A stretch of 64,000 nt of DNA from Paenibacillus_E allorhizoplanae (GTDB lineage: Bacteria > Bacillota > Bacilli > Paenibacillales > NBRC-103111). Shown one piece after another: positions 7,669 through 16,548 of this stretch; the first letter of the stretch is position 1, and every line of letters begins with the position of its first letter. Made by a program: the position numbers and the translations under genes. The stretch lies in NCBI RefSeq assembly GCF_927798215.1, contig NZ_CAKMMW010000014.1, forward strand, positions 62,001 through 126,000. The letters are read 5' to 3'. The notes beneath the pieces were generated by a model. It worked only from the letters and a program-made list of their open reading frames with translations, was not told the origin of the DNA and made no database searches.

Positions 7669-8429
7669 AATGTACTCCTAAGTTCGATGCCATTTCTTTT
7701 TGCACCATCTCTTATTTCCCTCAAAGAACTTCGATCATAATGCAAAATATCAGCCATGGCTACCGCATCAGCCTTTCCTTCTCTTATTACATCCACTAAG
7801 TGCTCCACTTTTCCCATTCCCCCACTTGCAATTACGGGGATAGTAATTGAAGTACTCACTTGCCTTACGAGTTCAACATCAAACCCTTTTTTCGTTCCCT
7901 CTTGATCCACAGAAGTCAGTAATATTTCACCTGCTCCTAGATCCTCTCCACGCTTTACCCATTCAATAACATCTATGCCGGTACGTTCACGACCATTGTC
8001 TGTATATACTTCCCACTTTTGAGGTCCTACCTTCTTAGCTTCTATAGATAAGACCATACATTGAGAGCCAAATTTCCGAGATATTTGTTTAATCAATTCG
8101 TGATTGCGGGTGGCCGCTGTGTTAATGGCAACTTTATCAGCCCCTGCTCTAAGTAGCTGATAGACATCATCTACCGAGCGAATTCCTCCACCTACGGTTA
8201 AGGGAATGAAAACATTTCGGGCTGTATATTTCACAATTTCCGTTAGATTATTTCTTTCATAAAGACTAGCTACTGCATCCATGTATATAATCTCATCGAT
8301 ACCTTGCTCATAATATCTTTGTGCAAAAACCTGAGGGTCCCCTAAAACGCGAAGACCCTCCAGATGAATGCCTTTTATTAAGTTTGGCCCTTTAATATCA
8401 AGTCGAGCAATTAGTCGAATATTACTCAT
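7665..8429 (-). CDS. HisF-like (AglZ/HisF2 type) acetamidino modification protein
   Basis: A 254-residue TIM barrel with HisF hallmarks: phosphate-binding glycines TVGGGIRSVDD and VIASGGMGKVEH, and GAGEILLTSVDQEGTKKG. Against Thermotoga HisF, the Asp11 position is kept (RLDIKG), but the Asp130 position is Glu (LSIEAKK instead of AIDAK). Those two Asp residues are catalytic in histidine synthesis. The protein probably channels ammonia for sugar amidination rather than making histidine precursors. It overlaps the HisH-like gene and lies 75 bp after the PseA-like gene. Confidence 0.88.
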   Translation of the reverse strand: MSNIRLIARLDIKGPNLIKGIHLEGLRVLGDPQVFAQRYYEQGIDEIIYMDAVASLYERNNLTEIVKYTARNVFIPLTVGGGIRSVDDVYQLLRAGADKVAINTAATRNHELIKQISRKFGSQCMVLSIEAKKVGPQKWEVYTDNGRERTGIDVIEWVKRGEDLGAGEILLTSVDQEGTKKGFDVELVRQVSTSITIPVIASGGMGKVEHLVDVIREGKADAVAMADILHYDRSSLREIRDGAKRNGIELRSTL

Positions 8430-8504
8430 TTGTTACTCCTTTGTTACTCCTTTATTAAGACCAAACTTTACTCCACTATTCCTGATAATATGGAATTTGG
8501 TTTC

Positions 8505-9662
8505 CTACTCAAGCCATATCGGTTTACGTAGTTTCCATGTACCATTTTCTTGTATCCATAGATGCTCAGCTCTCCAGCAATTGATCACTTCCCAAAATTG
8601 ATCTTCCGTAATATCACAATAATCTAAGAATGCTTTATAATGCTTTTGCGGGAATTCGCCATCGTATCGTTTTATAAGCGCTATTCCTTCTTCTCTTGTT
8701 ATTTTATTATCCCTTATTTCATGAGCAGCATCTGAGGTAGTCCTACCTAGACCAAACTTAATATAAGCTAAGTAATAGTGGAATCCATCAATTTTATCAT
8801 CCAAGCTGGCGTACTTTGAATAGGTACCCTCTGATCTTTCCGTGTTTGCATTGAATCCTGTATGTTCAGAGCAGTAGTAATAGTTTTCCTGAGGATCCCA
8901 AAACGTGTAATACCCCATAAAATGAATCTCAGTTTTATTATTAACAATTTTCTCATACTCAGGCGCCTTATATGGGTAGATATCCGCTTGATTAACACCC
9001 TTATCTGTCCAAAATTCCGGTGGAAGCCCTGAGAAATAGTGTTTATCATGATCTTGAATATCTCTAGTTGGTTTGAAAGCATTCTTCATATCCCCACCAT
9101 ACTCAACCTCACCATTCTCACCATACATAATTAGAGAAATACTATTTTGAACAGCAACACGAAGTGGAAAGTTTGTTTGCCCATAGATGAAAGGTTGGAA
9201 TGGATCGCCAACATGAATAAAAGATAATTTGGTCATTAATCTATGAATTTTACCATTAGGTGTCCCAAGAATATTATCAAACCCCGATTGAATGAAATTA
9301 TCGAGATTTTGTCTTCCAATCTCTGTTGGGATATGAGGAGCCCAAGTCACAGTAAGGGGGTTCATACCATATTTATACTTTAGCAGATGCGCAACATAGG
9401 AACCATCCTTCCCGCCGCTACATGGTACAACTACATCGTATGAACCATCCCTTTTACGGTATTTATCACATAACTCTTCTAATTCTTTCTCTCTTAGTTT
9501 CCAATCTATTTTTGTTCTTTTGAATTCTGCAAAATTACAAGCACTGCAAACTCCATTCTCATCAAAGGTAATTCTCGGTCGTTGGTTTGAAATCGTGCAT
9601 TTAACGCAATATTTAACAATTTCCGGTAAATTGTATTTCCTCAGCACATCAATTTTTTGCAT
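8505..9662 (-). CDS. N-acetyl sugar amidotransferase (PseA/WbpG family)
   Basis: This 385-residue protein has a PP-loop ATP-binding motif (PCSGGKDGSYVAHLLKYKYG, about residues 80-100). Near the N-terminus two CxxC pairs (CVKC and CSAC) should bind zinc. The family (PseA of Campylobacter, WbpG of Pseudomonas) converts an N-acetyl group on a sugar into an acetamidino group with ammonia from glutamine. The ammonia-supplying HisF/HisH-like genes follow, and legF precedes it. The expected substrate is a legionaminic acid form, but specificity is inferred from neighbours. Confidence 0.9.
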   Translation of the reverse strand: MQKIDVLRKYNLPEIVKYCVKCTISNQRPRITFDENGVCSACNFAEFKRTKIDWKLREKELEELCDKYRKRDGSYDVVVPCSGGKDGSYVAHLLKYKYGMNPLTVTWAPHIPTEIGRQNLDNFIQSGFDNILGTPNGKIHRLMTKLSFIHVGDPFQPFIYGQTNFPLRVAVQNSISLIMYGENGEVEYGGDMKNAFKPTRDIQDHDKHYFSGLPPEFWTDKGVNQADIYPYKAPEYEKIVNNKTEIHFMGYYTFWDPQENYYYCSEHTGFNANTERSEGTYSKYASLDDKIDGFHYYLAYIKFGLGRTTSDAAHEIRDNKITREEGIALIKRYDGEFPQKHYKAFLDYCDITEDQFWEVINCWRAEHLWIQENGTWKLRKPIWLE

Positions 9663-9719
9663 GCTTTATTCACCCCTATAATTAAAAGCAATCTTTTCTT
9701 ATTTTCATTACATCATATA

Positions 9720-10415
9720 TTAGCACTCAGATCTTTTTTTCATTAAAAACTCAACAAACTCGAAGTCCATAGCAGTATCAATATCATATGAACGCTCTTG
9801 CGGCATAATATATGCACCAGTTTCCTTATGAAGGAAACTCTTTTGTTCTTTCAGCCAACCTATTTTCGCTACATAGATAGCACCATTTAGTACATAGCTA
9901 ACTGGAAGTTCTTGACGAGTTGCTAATCGATTTTCAATTTTAAGCAATGGATCTAAAGTGCCATCGACATTCAGTTTGTACATCCAATATGGGCTTTTGA
10001 TTGATTCGCTAACCGAAACGCAAGACGGGTAACCTTCTGCGATGCATATTTCAATACATCTATCAATGTCTATGGCACTTCTTAACGGAGAAGTTGGTTG
10101 CAATAAAACCACATAGTCATAACCTTTAACATTATCTATCGCATGCAATACTGGTTCTATACCAAGCGTTCCATCTAAAGCAAGTTCGCTAGGCCTAATA
10201 AATGGAACCTCACATTCAAAAGATTGAGCAACTGAAATAATCTCTTCGTCGTCAGAAGATAGTATAAGATTATCTAAGTATTGTGATTTTTTAGCTTCTT
10301 CAATAGTCCAACCAATCAGGGGCTTACCAGCAATATTCCTTACATTTTTCCTAGGTACACCTTTAGAACCACCCCGTGCTGTGATTACCCCTAGAACACG
10401 ACTCCCTTCAATCAT
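9720..10415 (-). CDS. legF: CMP-legionaminic acid synthetase (acylneuraminate cytidylyltransferase family)
   Basis: The 231-residue protein has the CMP-sialate synthetase signature near the start: ITARGGSKGVPRKN, followed by GKPLIGWTIEEA and LQPTSPLR. It activates a nonulosonic acid with CTP to the CMP-sugar donor. Legionaminic rather than sialic acid is inferred from legB and legC in the same operon. It overlaps ptmE by 4 bp (ATGA). Confidence 0.9.
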   Translation of the reverse strand: MIEGSRVLGVITARGGSKGVPRKNVRNIAGKPLIGWTIEEAKKSQYLDNLILSSDDEEIISVAQSFECEVPFIRPSELALDGTLGIEPVLHAIDNVKGYDYVVLLQPTSPLRSAIDIDRCIEICIAEGYPSCVSVSESIKSPYWMYKLNVDGTLDPLLKIENRLATRQELPVSYVLNGAIYVAKIGWLKEQKSFLHKETGAYIMPQERSYDIDTAMDFEFVEFLMKKRSEC

Positions 10416-11461
10416 AAAAACCTCTCTTTATACTCATTATTAGCACGATTAAAATCATCTACCTGGCCGATGTCAATCCAATATTCTCTAATGGGGAACA
10501 CAGTTGTTTCCAGTTTATGCTCAATACAAACTTCAAATAGATTTGGCATGTCATAAAAAGAATCCTTGGGTACAAACTTTACTACCTCGGGATCAAGTAC
10601 ATAGATGCCCCCATTAACAAAAAATAATTGTTTTGGCTTTTCCACAATATTCATTAATCGGTGATTATCAATTTGAACAACACCATAAGGCACTTGAAAT
10701 TCATACTCTCGTACACACATAGTCGCCTTGGAATTATTATCTGTATGAAACTGAAGTAATTGTTGGAAATTAACTTTAGTGAGTAAATCGCCATTCATAA
10801 CAATGATAGGTTCAGTTGGTTTGTCTCCAATTAAACTAAGCGCACCAGCGGTTCCTAGCTTCATGCTTTCTTCGATATACCGAATTTCTACTCCCCATTT
10901 CGAACCATCACCAAAATAATCTCTTATCATATCCGCCCTATAGTTGACAGACAAATAAAATCGATAAAAGCCCTGGTCAATAAAGTTCTCAATAATGGTT
11001 TCTAGAATAGGCTTGATTCCAACTTTAAGTAGTGGCTTAGGGCAATTATCAGTCATAGGACTCAATCGAGTTCCTAATCCTCCTGCCATTAATAACACAC
11101 AGTTATGAAGTTTTTTCGATTGAACTAGCTCCTCGAATAATTCGATTCCTGTTAAACAACCATTATCATTAACAATTGGAATTTGATGCAATCTATGATC
11201 TTTCATTTTTTGAAGTATATTTTCTCTACTTTCATGGACACTTCCTGTGAAGGGTTGCGTATTCATTACTAAACTTACTTGAGATTGCAGACTTATACCA
11301 TTCAAAATACCACGTCTAATATCTCCATCTGTTACTGTTCCCAACAATTTGTTATGTGAATCGATTACAAGAGCTATCTGTAGTGAACCCTTATCAATAA
11401 TCTCTAAGGTAGAAAGTATTGAGGTATCCGCATTAACTGTAACTTCTTTCCAAAATTTCAT
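10412..11461 (-). CDS. ptmE: CBS-domain nucleotidyltransferase (PtmE-like, glucosamine-1-phosphate guanylyltransferase)
   Basis: Two CBS motifs fill about residues 10-115 (for example VTDGDIRRGIL). A sugar-phosphate nucleotidyltransferase domain follows, starting LLMAGGLGTRLSPMTDNCPK. This architecture is that of Campylobacter PtmE, which makes GDP-glucosamine for the GDP-linked legionaminic acid route. The guanylyl specificity is taken from that homologue. It overlaps legF and legH by 4 bp each. Confidence 0.87.
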   Translation of the reverse strand: MKFWKEVTVNADTSILSTLEIIDKGSLQIALVIDSHNKLLGTVTDGDIRRGILNGISLQSQVSLVMNTQPFTGSVHESRENILQKMKDHRLHQIPIVNDNGCLTGIELFEELVQSKKLHNCVLLMAGGLGTRLSPMTDNCPKPLLKVGIKPILETIIENFIDQGFYRFYLSVNYRADMIRDYFGDGSKWGVEIRYIEESMKLGTAGALSLIGDKPTEPIIVMNGDLLTKVNFQQLLQFHTDNNSKATMCVREYEFQVPYGVVQIDNHRLMNIVEKPKQLFFVNGGIYVLDPEVVKFVPKDSFYDMPNLFEVCIEHKLETTVFPIREYWIDIGQVDDFNRANNEYKERFL

Positions 11462-12096
11462 TTGTCCACTTCCTTCGCCGGAACACCATATGCAGTTCTA
11501 TTGGCTTGCACATCTTTTAAAACAACAGATCCCGCACCAATTGTACTATTAGGATGAATATGCACCTGTTGAATGATTGTTGAACCACTCCCGATATGGG
11601 ACCCTTCATCTACTACAACTTCTCCCGAAATTATTACGCCAGGAGCTATATGAACATGCTTCCCTATCAAACAGTCGTGGTCAACTGACGCCTTAGTGTT
11701 AATTATCGAATTATCACCAATTGAACTGCCTACTTGAACAATAGCTCCCGCCATCACTTGGATACCTTCTCCTAATCTTGCATTCGGAGAAATAATAGAG
11801 GACGGATGGATTACATTAGTAAAAGTAAAACCCATCTCTTTATATTTCAAATATATTTGCTTGCGTACACACAGGGTCTTTATAGAACCAATTCCGTTAA
11901 CTAATAGAATACTTTCAGGATCTCTCTGTAATATGTAATCATCAGTCCCAAGAAAAGGTATTCCTAGAATAGTATCTCGTCCACTAAGAGGATCTAACTC
12001 CGTATATCCAAGAATTTGTTTAGAATCTAATAATAGACTTTCAATTAGAACCTTAGCGTGCCCCCCGCCACCGATAATAATAATGGGGAGATTCAT
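11458..12096 (-). CDS. legH: Sugar N/O-acetyltransferase, NeuD/PglD/LegH type
   Basis: This 212-residue protein has a Rossmann-like N-terminal segment (IIIGGGGHAKVLIESLLLDS). It is followed by a left-handed beta-helix of hexapeptide repeats, about residues 95-205. The DHDC segment holds the catalytic histidine in the PglD family. It probably acetylates the 4-amino sugar made by LegC using acetyl-CoA. A NeuD-like O-acetyltransferase role cannot be excluded. It overlaps both neighbours by 4 bp. Confidence 0.83.
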   Translation of the reverse strand: MNLPIIIIGGGGHAKVLIESLLLDSKQILGYTELDPLSGRDTILGIPFLGTDDYILQRDPESILLVNGIGSIKTLCVRKQIYLKYKEMGFTFTNVIHPSSIISPNARLGEGIQVMAGAIVQVGSSIGDNSIINTKASVDHDCLIGKHVHIAPGVIISGEVVVDEGSHIGSGSTIIQQVHIHPNSTIGAGSVVLKDVQANRTAYGVPAKEVDK

Positions 12097-13172
12097 ATAT
12101 CAACCATTTCATCGGAAAGATAATCCTTATCAGATCGCTTCCCAATTAAATCCCACAGCATCATTGGAGAAACCCCACCACCAGGACGTTTAATTGCTAA
12201 GTTTTCTTCCGTGAATAGTTCTCCTTGCGTAATCCGTCTTGCAGCAACAATACTTCTTCTTGCTACCACCCGATTTCCTTCTTCAGAAGAAGTAGGGGAC
12301 TTCTCCCTGGTACCTAGCGATACTTCAATTTGCCTTATTGATGCGATCATCATTTTAAGCTCGCCAGGTTCGAGTGAAGCTTTGTGATCAGGACCTGATA
12401 ATCCTCTATCAAGAGTAAAATGCTTCTCAATAACGACAGCATTTCTAGCAGCTGCGGCAATAGGGACGGCTATACCTTCCGTATGGTCGGAGAAACCAAC
12501 ATTAAGTCCAAAAGACTCCCTCAAGGTATCCATAGCTAATAAATTGACTTCATTAAAGGGCGCTGGGTATTCTGTCGTGCAATGCAGCAAAATAACCTTT
12601 TGCTTCAATATTCTTTTACCCTCATCCGACGCAAAAGCCTGTTGGAAAGCCAATAGTGATGGTATCAAGTCATCGGCCTTCAAATATCCAAATGCCAGAA
12701 CCCCTAGTGCTGCTTCCACTTCCGCTAAAGTACTCATTCCAGTAGATACTATTAAGTTCGCACCCGACTCAGCCGCTTTCAGCAAAAGAGGAGCATTAGT
12801 GATTTCTCCTGAAGGTAACTTCAGAGTTGTGAGTTTCAACTTTTCAGTAAGCAGTTCCACGCTACTTATATCAAAAGGAGTTGATAAGAACTGAATACCC
12901 CGTTTTTTGCAATGTTCTAGAAGCTCTAAGTGATTCTCTAAAGTCAATTCCAACTTCTTAAGCATCTCAAACTGAGATTCGTCTTGATCCGTGGAATTCT
13001 TCTGGTATTGAGCTTTTGGAGCATTCTGTGTTACTAAATTTTTCGCATTAAAGGTTTGAAATTTAACAGCATCGGCTCCCGCATTTGAGGCTTCATCAAT
13101 TAATTGCTTAGCCATCTCCATCGAGCCATTATGATTTACACCAGCCTCAGCAATAATGTAGCACTTTTTCAT
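12093..13172 (-). CDS. legI: N,N'-diacetyllegionaminic acid synthase (NeuB family)
   Basis: The 359-residue protein has an N-terminal NeuB TIM barrel starting IIAEAGVNHNGSMEMAKQLI, with LHCTTEYPAP and GFSDHTEGI. A C-terminal SAF/antifreeze-like domain covers about residues 295-355. The enzyme condenses a diacetylated hexose with phosphoenolpyruvate to the nine-carbon sugar. The exact sugar is inferred from LegB/LegC/LegG in the operon. It starts 17 bp after legG. Confidence 0.92.
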   Translation of the reverse strand: MKKCYIIAEAGVNHNGSMEMAKQLIDEASNAGADAVKFQTFNAKNLVTQNAPKAQYQKNSTDQDESQFEMLKKLELTLENHLELLEHCKKRGIQFLSTPFDISSVELLTEKLKLTTLKLPSGEITNAPLLLKAAESGANLIVSTGMSTLAEVEAALGVLAFGYLKADDLIPSLLAFQQAFASDEGKRILKQKVILLHCTTEYPAPFNEVNLLAMDTLRESFGLNVGFSDHTEGIAVPIAAAARNAVVIEKHFTLDRGLSGPDHKASLEPGELKMMIASIRQIEVSLGTREKSPTSSEEGNRVVARRSIVAARRITQGELFTEENLAIKRPGGGVSPMMLWDLIGKRSDKDYLSDEMVDI

Positions 13173-13189
13173 CTAGAGCCTCCAAGCAA

Positions 13190-14350
13190 TTAAATATCGT
13201 AAAACTTTTTATTTATTAAATTTTGTAAATTAATTGATTTCAAACAGTTCTTAATGTTTTTAGCAGTGTCTCCATCTCCATACGGAGCCTGTACATCTCT
13301 TAATGAAGATTGGAAATCTAAAGATATCGCTAAACTGATAGCATCTCTAATAGAATCTGAAGTTTCAGTACAATCTATTATAGAAGTAGCTTTTAACCTT
13401 CCACTTTGCCTGCGTCCGATATTAATCGTTGGCTTCTGGAAAATAGGCGCCTCGATAATTCCACTTGACGAATTACCAATAACAACGTCACACTGCCTTA
13501 AAGTACTTAAATAATTTACCTGTCCCATAGACGCGAATACCTTAATCCGCTCAGGGTATTTTTCCGCATAATGATCCATCATATCAATGATTATTTTTCC
13601 ATCTGCATCTGAGTTAGGTTTAGTAAAAATAATATGAGCATCTGGAAAATGTTCAAGTGCTGTTATGAGTTCTTCCATAGCCCTCCTTGGCCCCTTACCC
13701 TCCAATGTTACTGGATGATAAGTTACAAGAAAAGTGAGTAAACCTAAAGGAAAATCAATTGCCTCTTCTAGCTGCAACCTGCTGAGCAACTTTACGCGTT
13801 TAATATTTTCTACACCAGGAGCGCCATAATTATAAATAAAATCCTTGTTTTCCCCTAATTGAATAACTCTTTGCCGATAAGCTTCCGCGGCTACAAAATG
13901 GATGTGTGACATTTTAGTTATGGAGTGCCTGATTGCCTCATCAATGGCGCCCTCAGTCACTTCCCCACCATGAATGTGTGCAATGGGGATTCGATTTATC
14001 ATAGCAGCTTGTGCAGCAGCAAACATCTCAAATCGATCACCTATAAGTAGAGCTATGTCGGGTTTCAACCTATCTAGAACATCTGCAAAACCAATAACAG
14101 CTAATCCCACTGATTTAGTGACTGCTGTTGGGGAATCATTAGAAAGAAGCATCTCCAATTTCTCATCAATACGGAAACCATCTTCCTCAATTAAACGGTA
14201 TGTCATCCCAAAATCTGGTGATAAATGGGCTCCCGTAACTACAAGCTGTAATACGAGGCCAGAGTCCGCTTCGATCTCTCTCATAATCCAGTAAAGCAAT
14301 CCATATTCAGCACGTGTCCCTGTAACAACCATAATTTTTCTTTTATTCAT
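13190..14350 (-). CDS. legG: Hydrolysing UDP/GDP-sugar 2-epimerase (NeuC/LegG family)
   Basis: This 386-residue GT-B-like epimerase opens MVVTGTRAEYGLLYWIMREI. It carries LLIGDRFEMFAAA, HIHGGEVTEGAIDEAIRHSI and the C-terminal GNSSSGIIEAP loop, all NeuC family marks. It removes the nucleotide and inverts C2 to give the hexose used by LegI. It overlaps legC by 8 bp. Confidence 0.92.
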   Translation of the reverse strand: MNKRKIMVVTGTRAEYGLLYWIMREIEADSGLVLQLVVTGAHLSPDFGMTYRLIEEDGFRIDEKLEMLLSNDSPTAVTKSVGLAVIGFADVLDRLKPDIALLIGDRFEMFAAAQAAMINRIPIAHIHGGEVTEGAIDEAIRHSITKMSHIHFVAAEAYRQRVIQLGENKDFIYNYGAPGVENIKRVKLLSRLQLEEAIDFPLGLLTFLVTYHPVTLEGKGPRRAMEELITALEHFPDAHIIFTKPNSDADGKIIIDMMDHYAEKYPERIKVFASMGQVNYLSTLRQCDVVIGNSSSGIIEAPIFQKPTINIGRRQSGRLKATSIIDCTETSDSIRDAISLAISLDFQSSLRDVQAPYGDGDTAKNIKNCLKSINLQNLINKKFYDI

Positions 14351-15521
14351 AATGACCTAAGATAACACTGCTTGGAATATTTACAAGCCTAGTACTTAAA
14401 TCATTAGTATAACTTAAATCCATTGCAGGACACGCACTATAAATCTCAAGCTTATGAAGGGGTACCCACACTGGCCTTGTCATAATCCCTTGCGAATTCG
14501 TTTGATTTAGAAATATTTCTCGGCAAGCTCTATATTCTTGGTCAAAAACTAATGCATTCAACCAATAATTACTGCATGCAAAATCAGCTTCTTTAAATGA
14601 TGTAACACCTGGAATCTCTCGAAATGCCTCATGATACATACTAGCAAGTGATCTTTTCTTATGAATAAAATCCGGAAGCTGCTCTAGTTGTGCACACCCT
14701 AAAGCGGCATTAATATTGGGCAACCTATAATTATACCCAATTTGGTCGTGATAAAACTCCCATTGATGGGGCACTTTCGCTGTAGTCGTTATATGCTTAA
14801 CTTGTTTGGCTAAATTAGGGTCATTGGTCAGAATTGCACCACCGCCCCCCGTTGTTATTGTCTTATTTCCATTAAAGCTAACTGCAGATAACTTTCCCCA
14901 ATTCCCCGTATGCTTACCCTTATAATAGCTACCCAATGATTCAGCAGCATCTTCAATCAGAGTAAGCCCGTAACGATCACAAACTTCAACAATTGGTTCA
15001 AGATCTACTGGGTGGCCAAAGGTATGCATAACCACAACGGCTGAAATTCTTCGCCCCGTTGATCGATTATAGCACCCATTATAACGTTCCTCAGTAATCT
15101 CTTTTAAGTAATCCGCAAGCTTTCTAGGATCCATTCCTAATGTCAATTCTTCCACATCAACAAAATGTGGAATAGCTCCACAATAGGATACTGCATTAGC
15201 TGTGGCTATAAAGGATAACGATGGGATCAGCACTTCTTCCCCAGGCCCCACCCCAGCTATTAGAAGAGAAGCATGTAGAGCTGCAGTACCATTCCCCACT
15301 GCGATAGCATGCTGCACGCCTGTGTAATCTGACAGCATCTGCTCAAATAAATCAACATATTTCCCGACAGATGAAACCCATCCTGTGTCTAAGCATTCCT
15401 TAACATATTTCCACTCATTCCCTGAGAAATGAGGTTCATGCAGCGCTATAAAGTTTTCCTTAGGCAAACTATCTTTAAGCTTATCAACTATAAGGGAAGT
15501 TAGTTCAGCTGTCTTAGTCAT
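14343..15521 (-). CDS. legC: PLP-dependent sugar aminotransferase LegC
   Basis: The 392-residue DegT/DnrJ/EryC1/StrS family protein has the PLP-lysine region SFNGNKTITTGGGGA (about residue 225), IEDAAESLGS for the cofactor Asp, and AVGNGTAALHASL near residue 80. It would put an amino group on C4 of the keto sugar made by LegB, using glutamate. It overlaps legB and legG. Confidence 0.92.
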   Translation of the reverse strand: MTKTAELTSLIVDKLKDSLPKENFIALHEPHFSGNEWKYVKECLDTGWVSSVGKYVDLFEQMLSDYTGVQHAIAVGNGTAALHASLLIAGVGPGEEVLIPSLSFIATANAVSYCGAIPHFVDVEELTLGMDPRKLADYLKEITEERYNGCYNRSTGRRISAVVVMHTFGHPVDLEPIVEVCDRYGLTLIEDAAESLGSYYKGKHTGNWGKLSAVSFNGNKTITTGGGGAILTNDPNLAKQVKHITTTAKVPHQWEFYHDQIGYNYRLPNINAALGCAQLEQLPDFIHKKRSLASMYHEAFREIPGVTSFKEADFACSNYWLNALVFDQEYRACREIFLNQTNSQGIMTRPVWVPLHKLEIYSACPAMDLSYTNDLSTRLVNIPSSVILGHYE

Positions 15522-16528
15522 ATATTATACAACCCAGCTTTATAAAGCATTCTATTATTAGAATTTGCAAACCAATCTACTGTCTGTAACAGACCAGCTT
15601 TGAAACCCTCTATACCGGCATATTGCGGTTCCCAATTTAACAGTTCTTTTGCTTTGCTATTATCTGCCCACAAACGCTCTACCTCGCTTTTTTCTGGGCG
15701 TAAACGTGCCGTATCTTCTTCAATTTGGATCTCCACTTGCATTACATCGGCAATAAATTGTGCAGTTTGGCCAATAGAAACTTCGAAATTACTCCCGATA
15801 TTAATAACTTCTCCGATTGATTTATCGGACTCCAAAACTGAAACAAACCCTTTGACCGTATCTTCAACGTAATTGAAATCTCGAGTTGGGTGAATAGCCC
15901 CTAGTTTAATTTCACGCTGACCAGCTTGAATCTGAGTAATTATTGTAGGAATCACCGCTCGGGCGGACTGTCTTGGCCCATAAGTATTAAAAGGTCTAAT
16001 AATAGAGACCGGCGTTTGGAAGGAATTGTGAAATGAGATTGCAATCTGGTCGGCCCCAATTTTTGAAGCAGAGTAAGGTGATTGTCCTTGAAGAGGGTGC
16101 TCCTCCGTGATTGGAACAAACCGAGCTGTTCCGTACACTTCACTTGTGGAAGTATGGACCACCTTTGATAACCCAAGTTCCTTGGCAGCCTGAACCACAT
16201 TTAACGTTCCTTTAATATTGGTATCCACGTAAGTATCCGGTGAGTGATAGGAGTAAGGTATTGCAATAAGCGCAGCAAGGTGCATAACAGCATCGCAACC
16301 CTCCATAGCAACCTTAACACCGTGAGGATCGCGGATATCACCTGAGAAAACTTCGATGCTTTCTTTGATATTCTCAGGTACATAATCGAGCCATCCCCAA
16401 GAATTAAATGAATTATATAGAACAAATACCCTTACTTGATATCCTAAATGTACTAGTTTCTCTGCGAGATGCGAGCCAATAAATCCATCTGCACCGGTAA
16501 CTAATATTTTTCGACTCAACATCATCAC
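15518..16528 (-). CDS. legB: NAD-dependent 4,6-dehydratase LegB
   Basis: This 336-residue extended SDR has the NAD-binding motif VTGADGFIGSHLAEKL and the catalytic YSASK preceded by TSTSEVYGTA. It removes water from a nucleotide-N-acetylglucosamine to give the 4-keto-6-deoxy sugar, the first committed step to legionaminic acid. It starts 20 bp after maf and overlaps legC by 4 bp. Confidence 0.92.
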   Translation of the reverse strand: MMMLSRKILVTGADGFIGSHLAEKLVHLGYQVRVFVLYNSFNSWGWLDYVPENIKESIEVFSGDIRDPHGVKVAMEGCDAVMHLAALIAIPYSYHSPDTYVDTNIKGTLNVVQAAKELGLSKVVHTSTSEVYGTARFVPITEEHPLQGQSPYSASKIGADQIAISFHNSFQTPVSIIRPFNTYGPRQSARAVIPTIITQIQAGQREIKLGAIHPTRDFNYVEDTVKGFVSVLESDKSIGEVINIGSNFEVSIGQTAQFIADVMQVEIQIEEDTARLRPEKSEVERLWADNSKAKELLNWEPQYAGIEGFKAGLLQTVDWFANSNNRMLYKAGLYNI

Positions 16529-16548
16529 TCCATCTCTTTTAACTATCG

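Noticed and set aside
7024..8429. Part of a histidine biosynthesis operon
   Set aside because: Only HisH- and HisF-like genes are present, next to a sugar amidotransferase, and the HisF-like protein lacks the second catalytic Asp.
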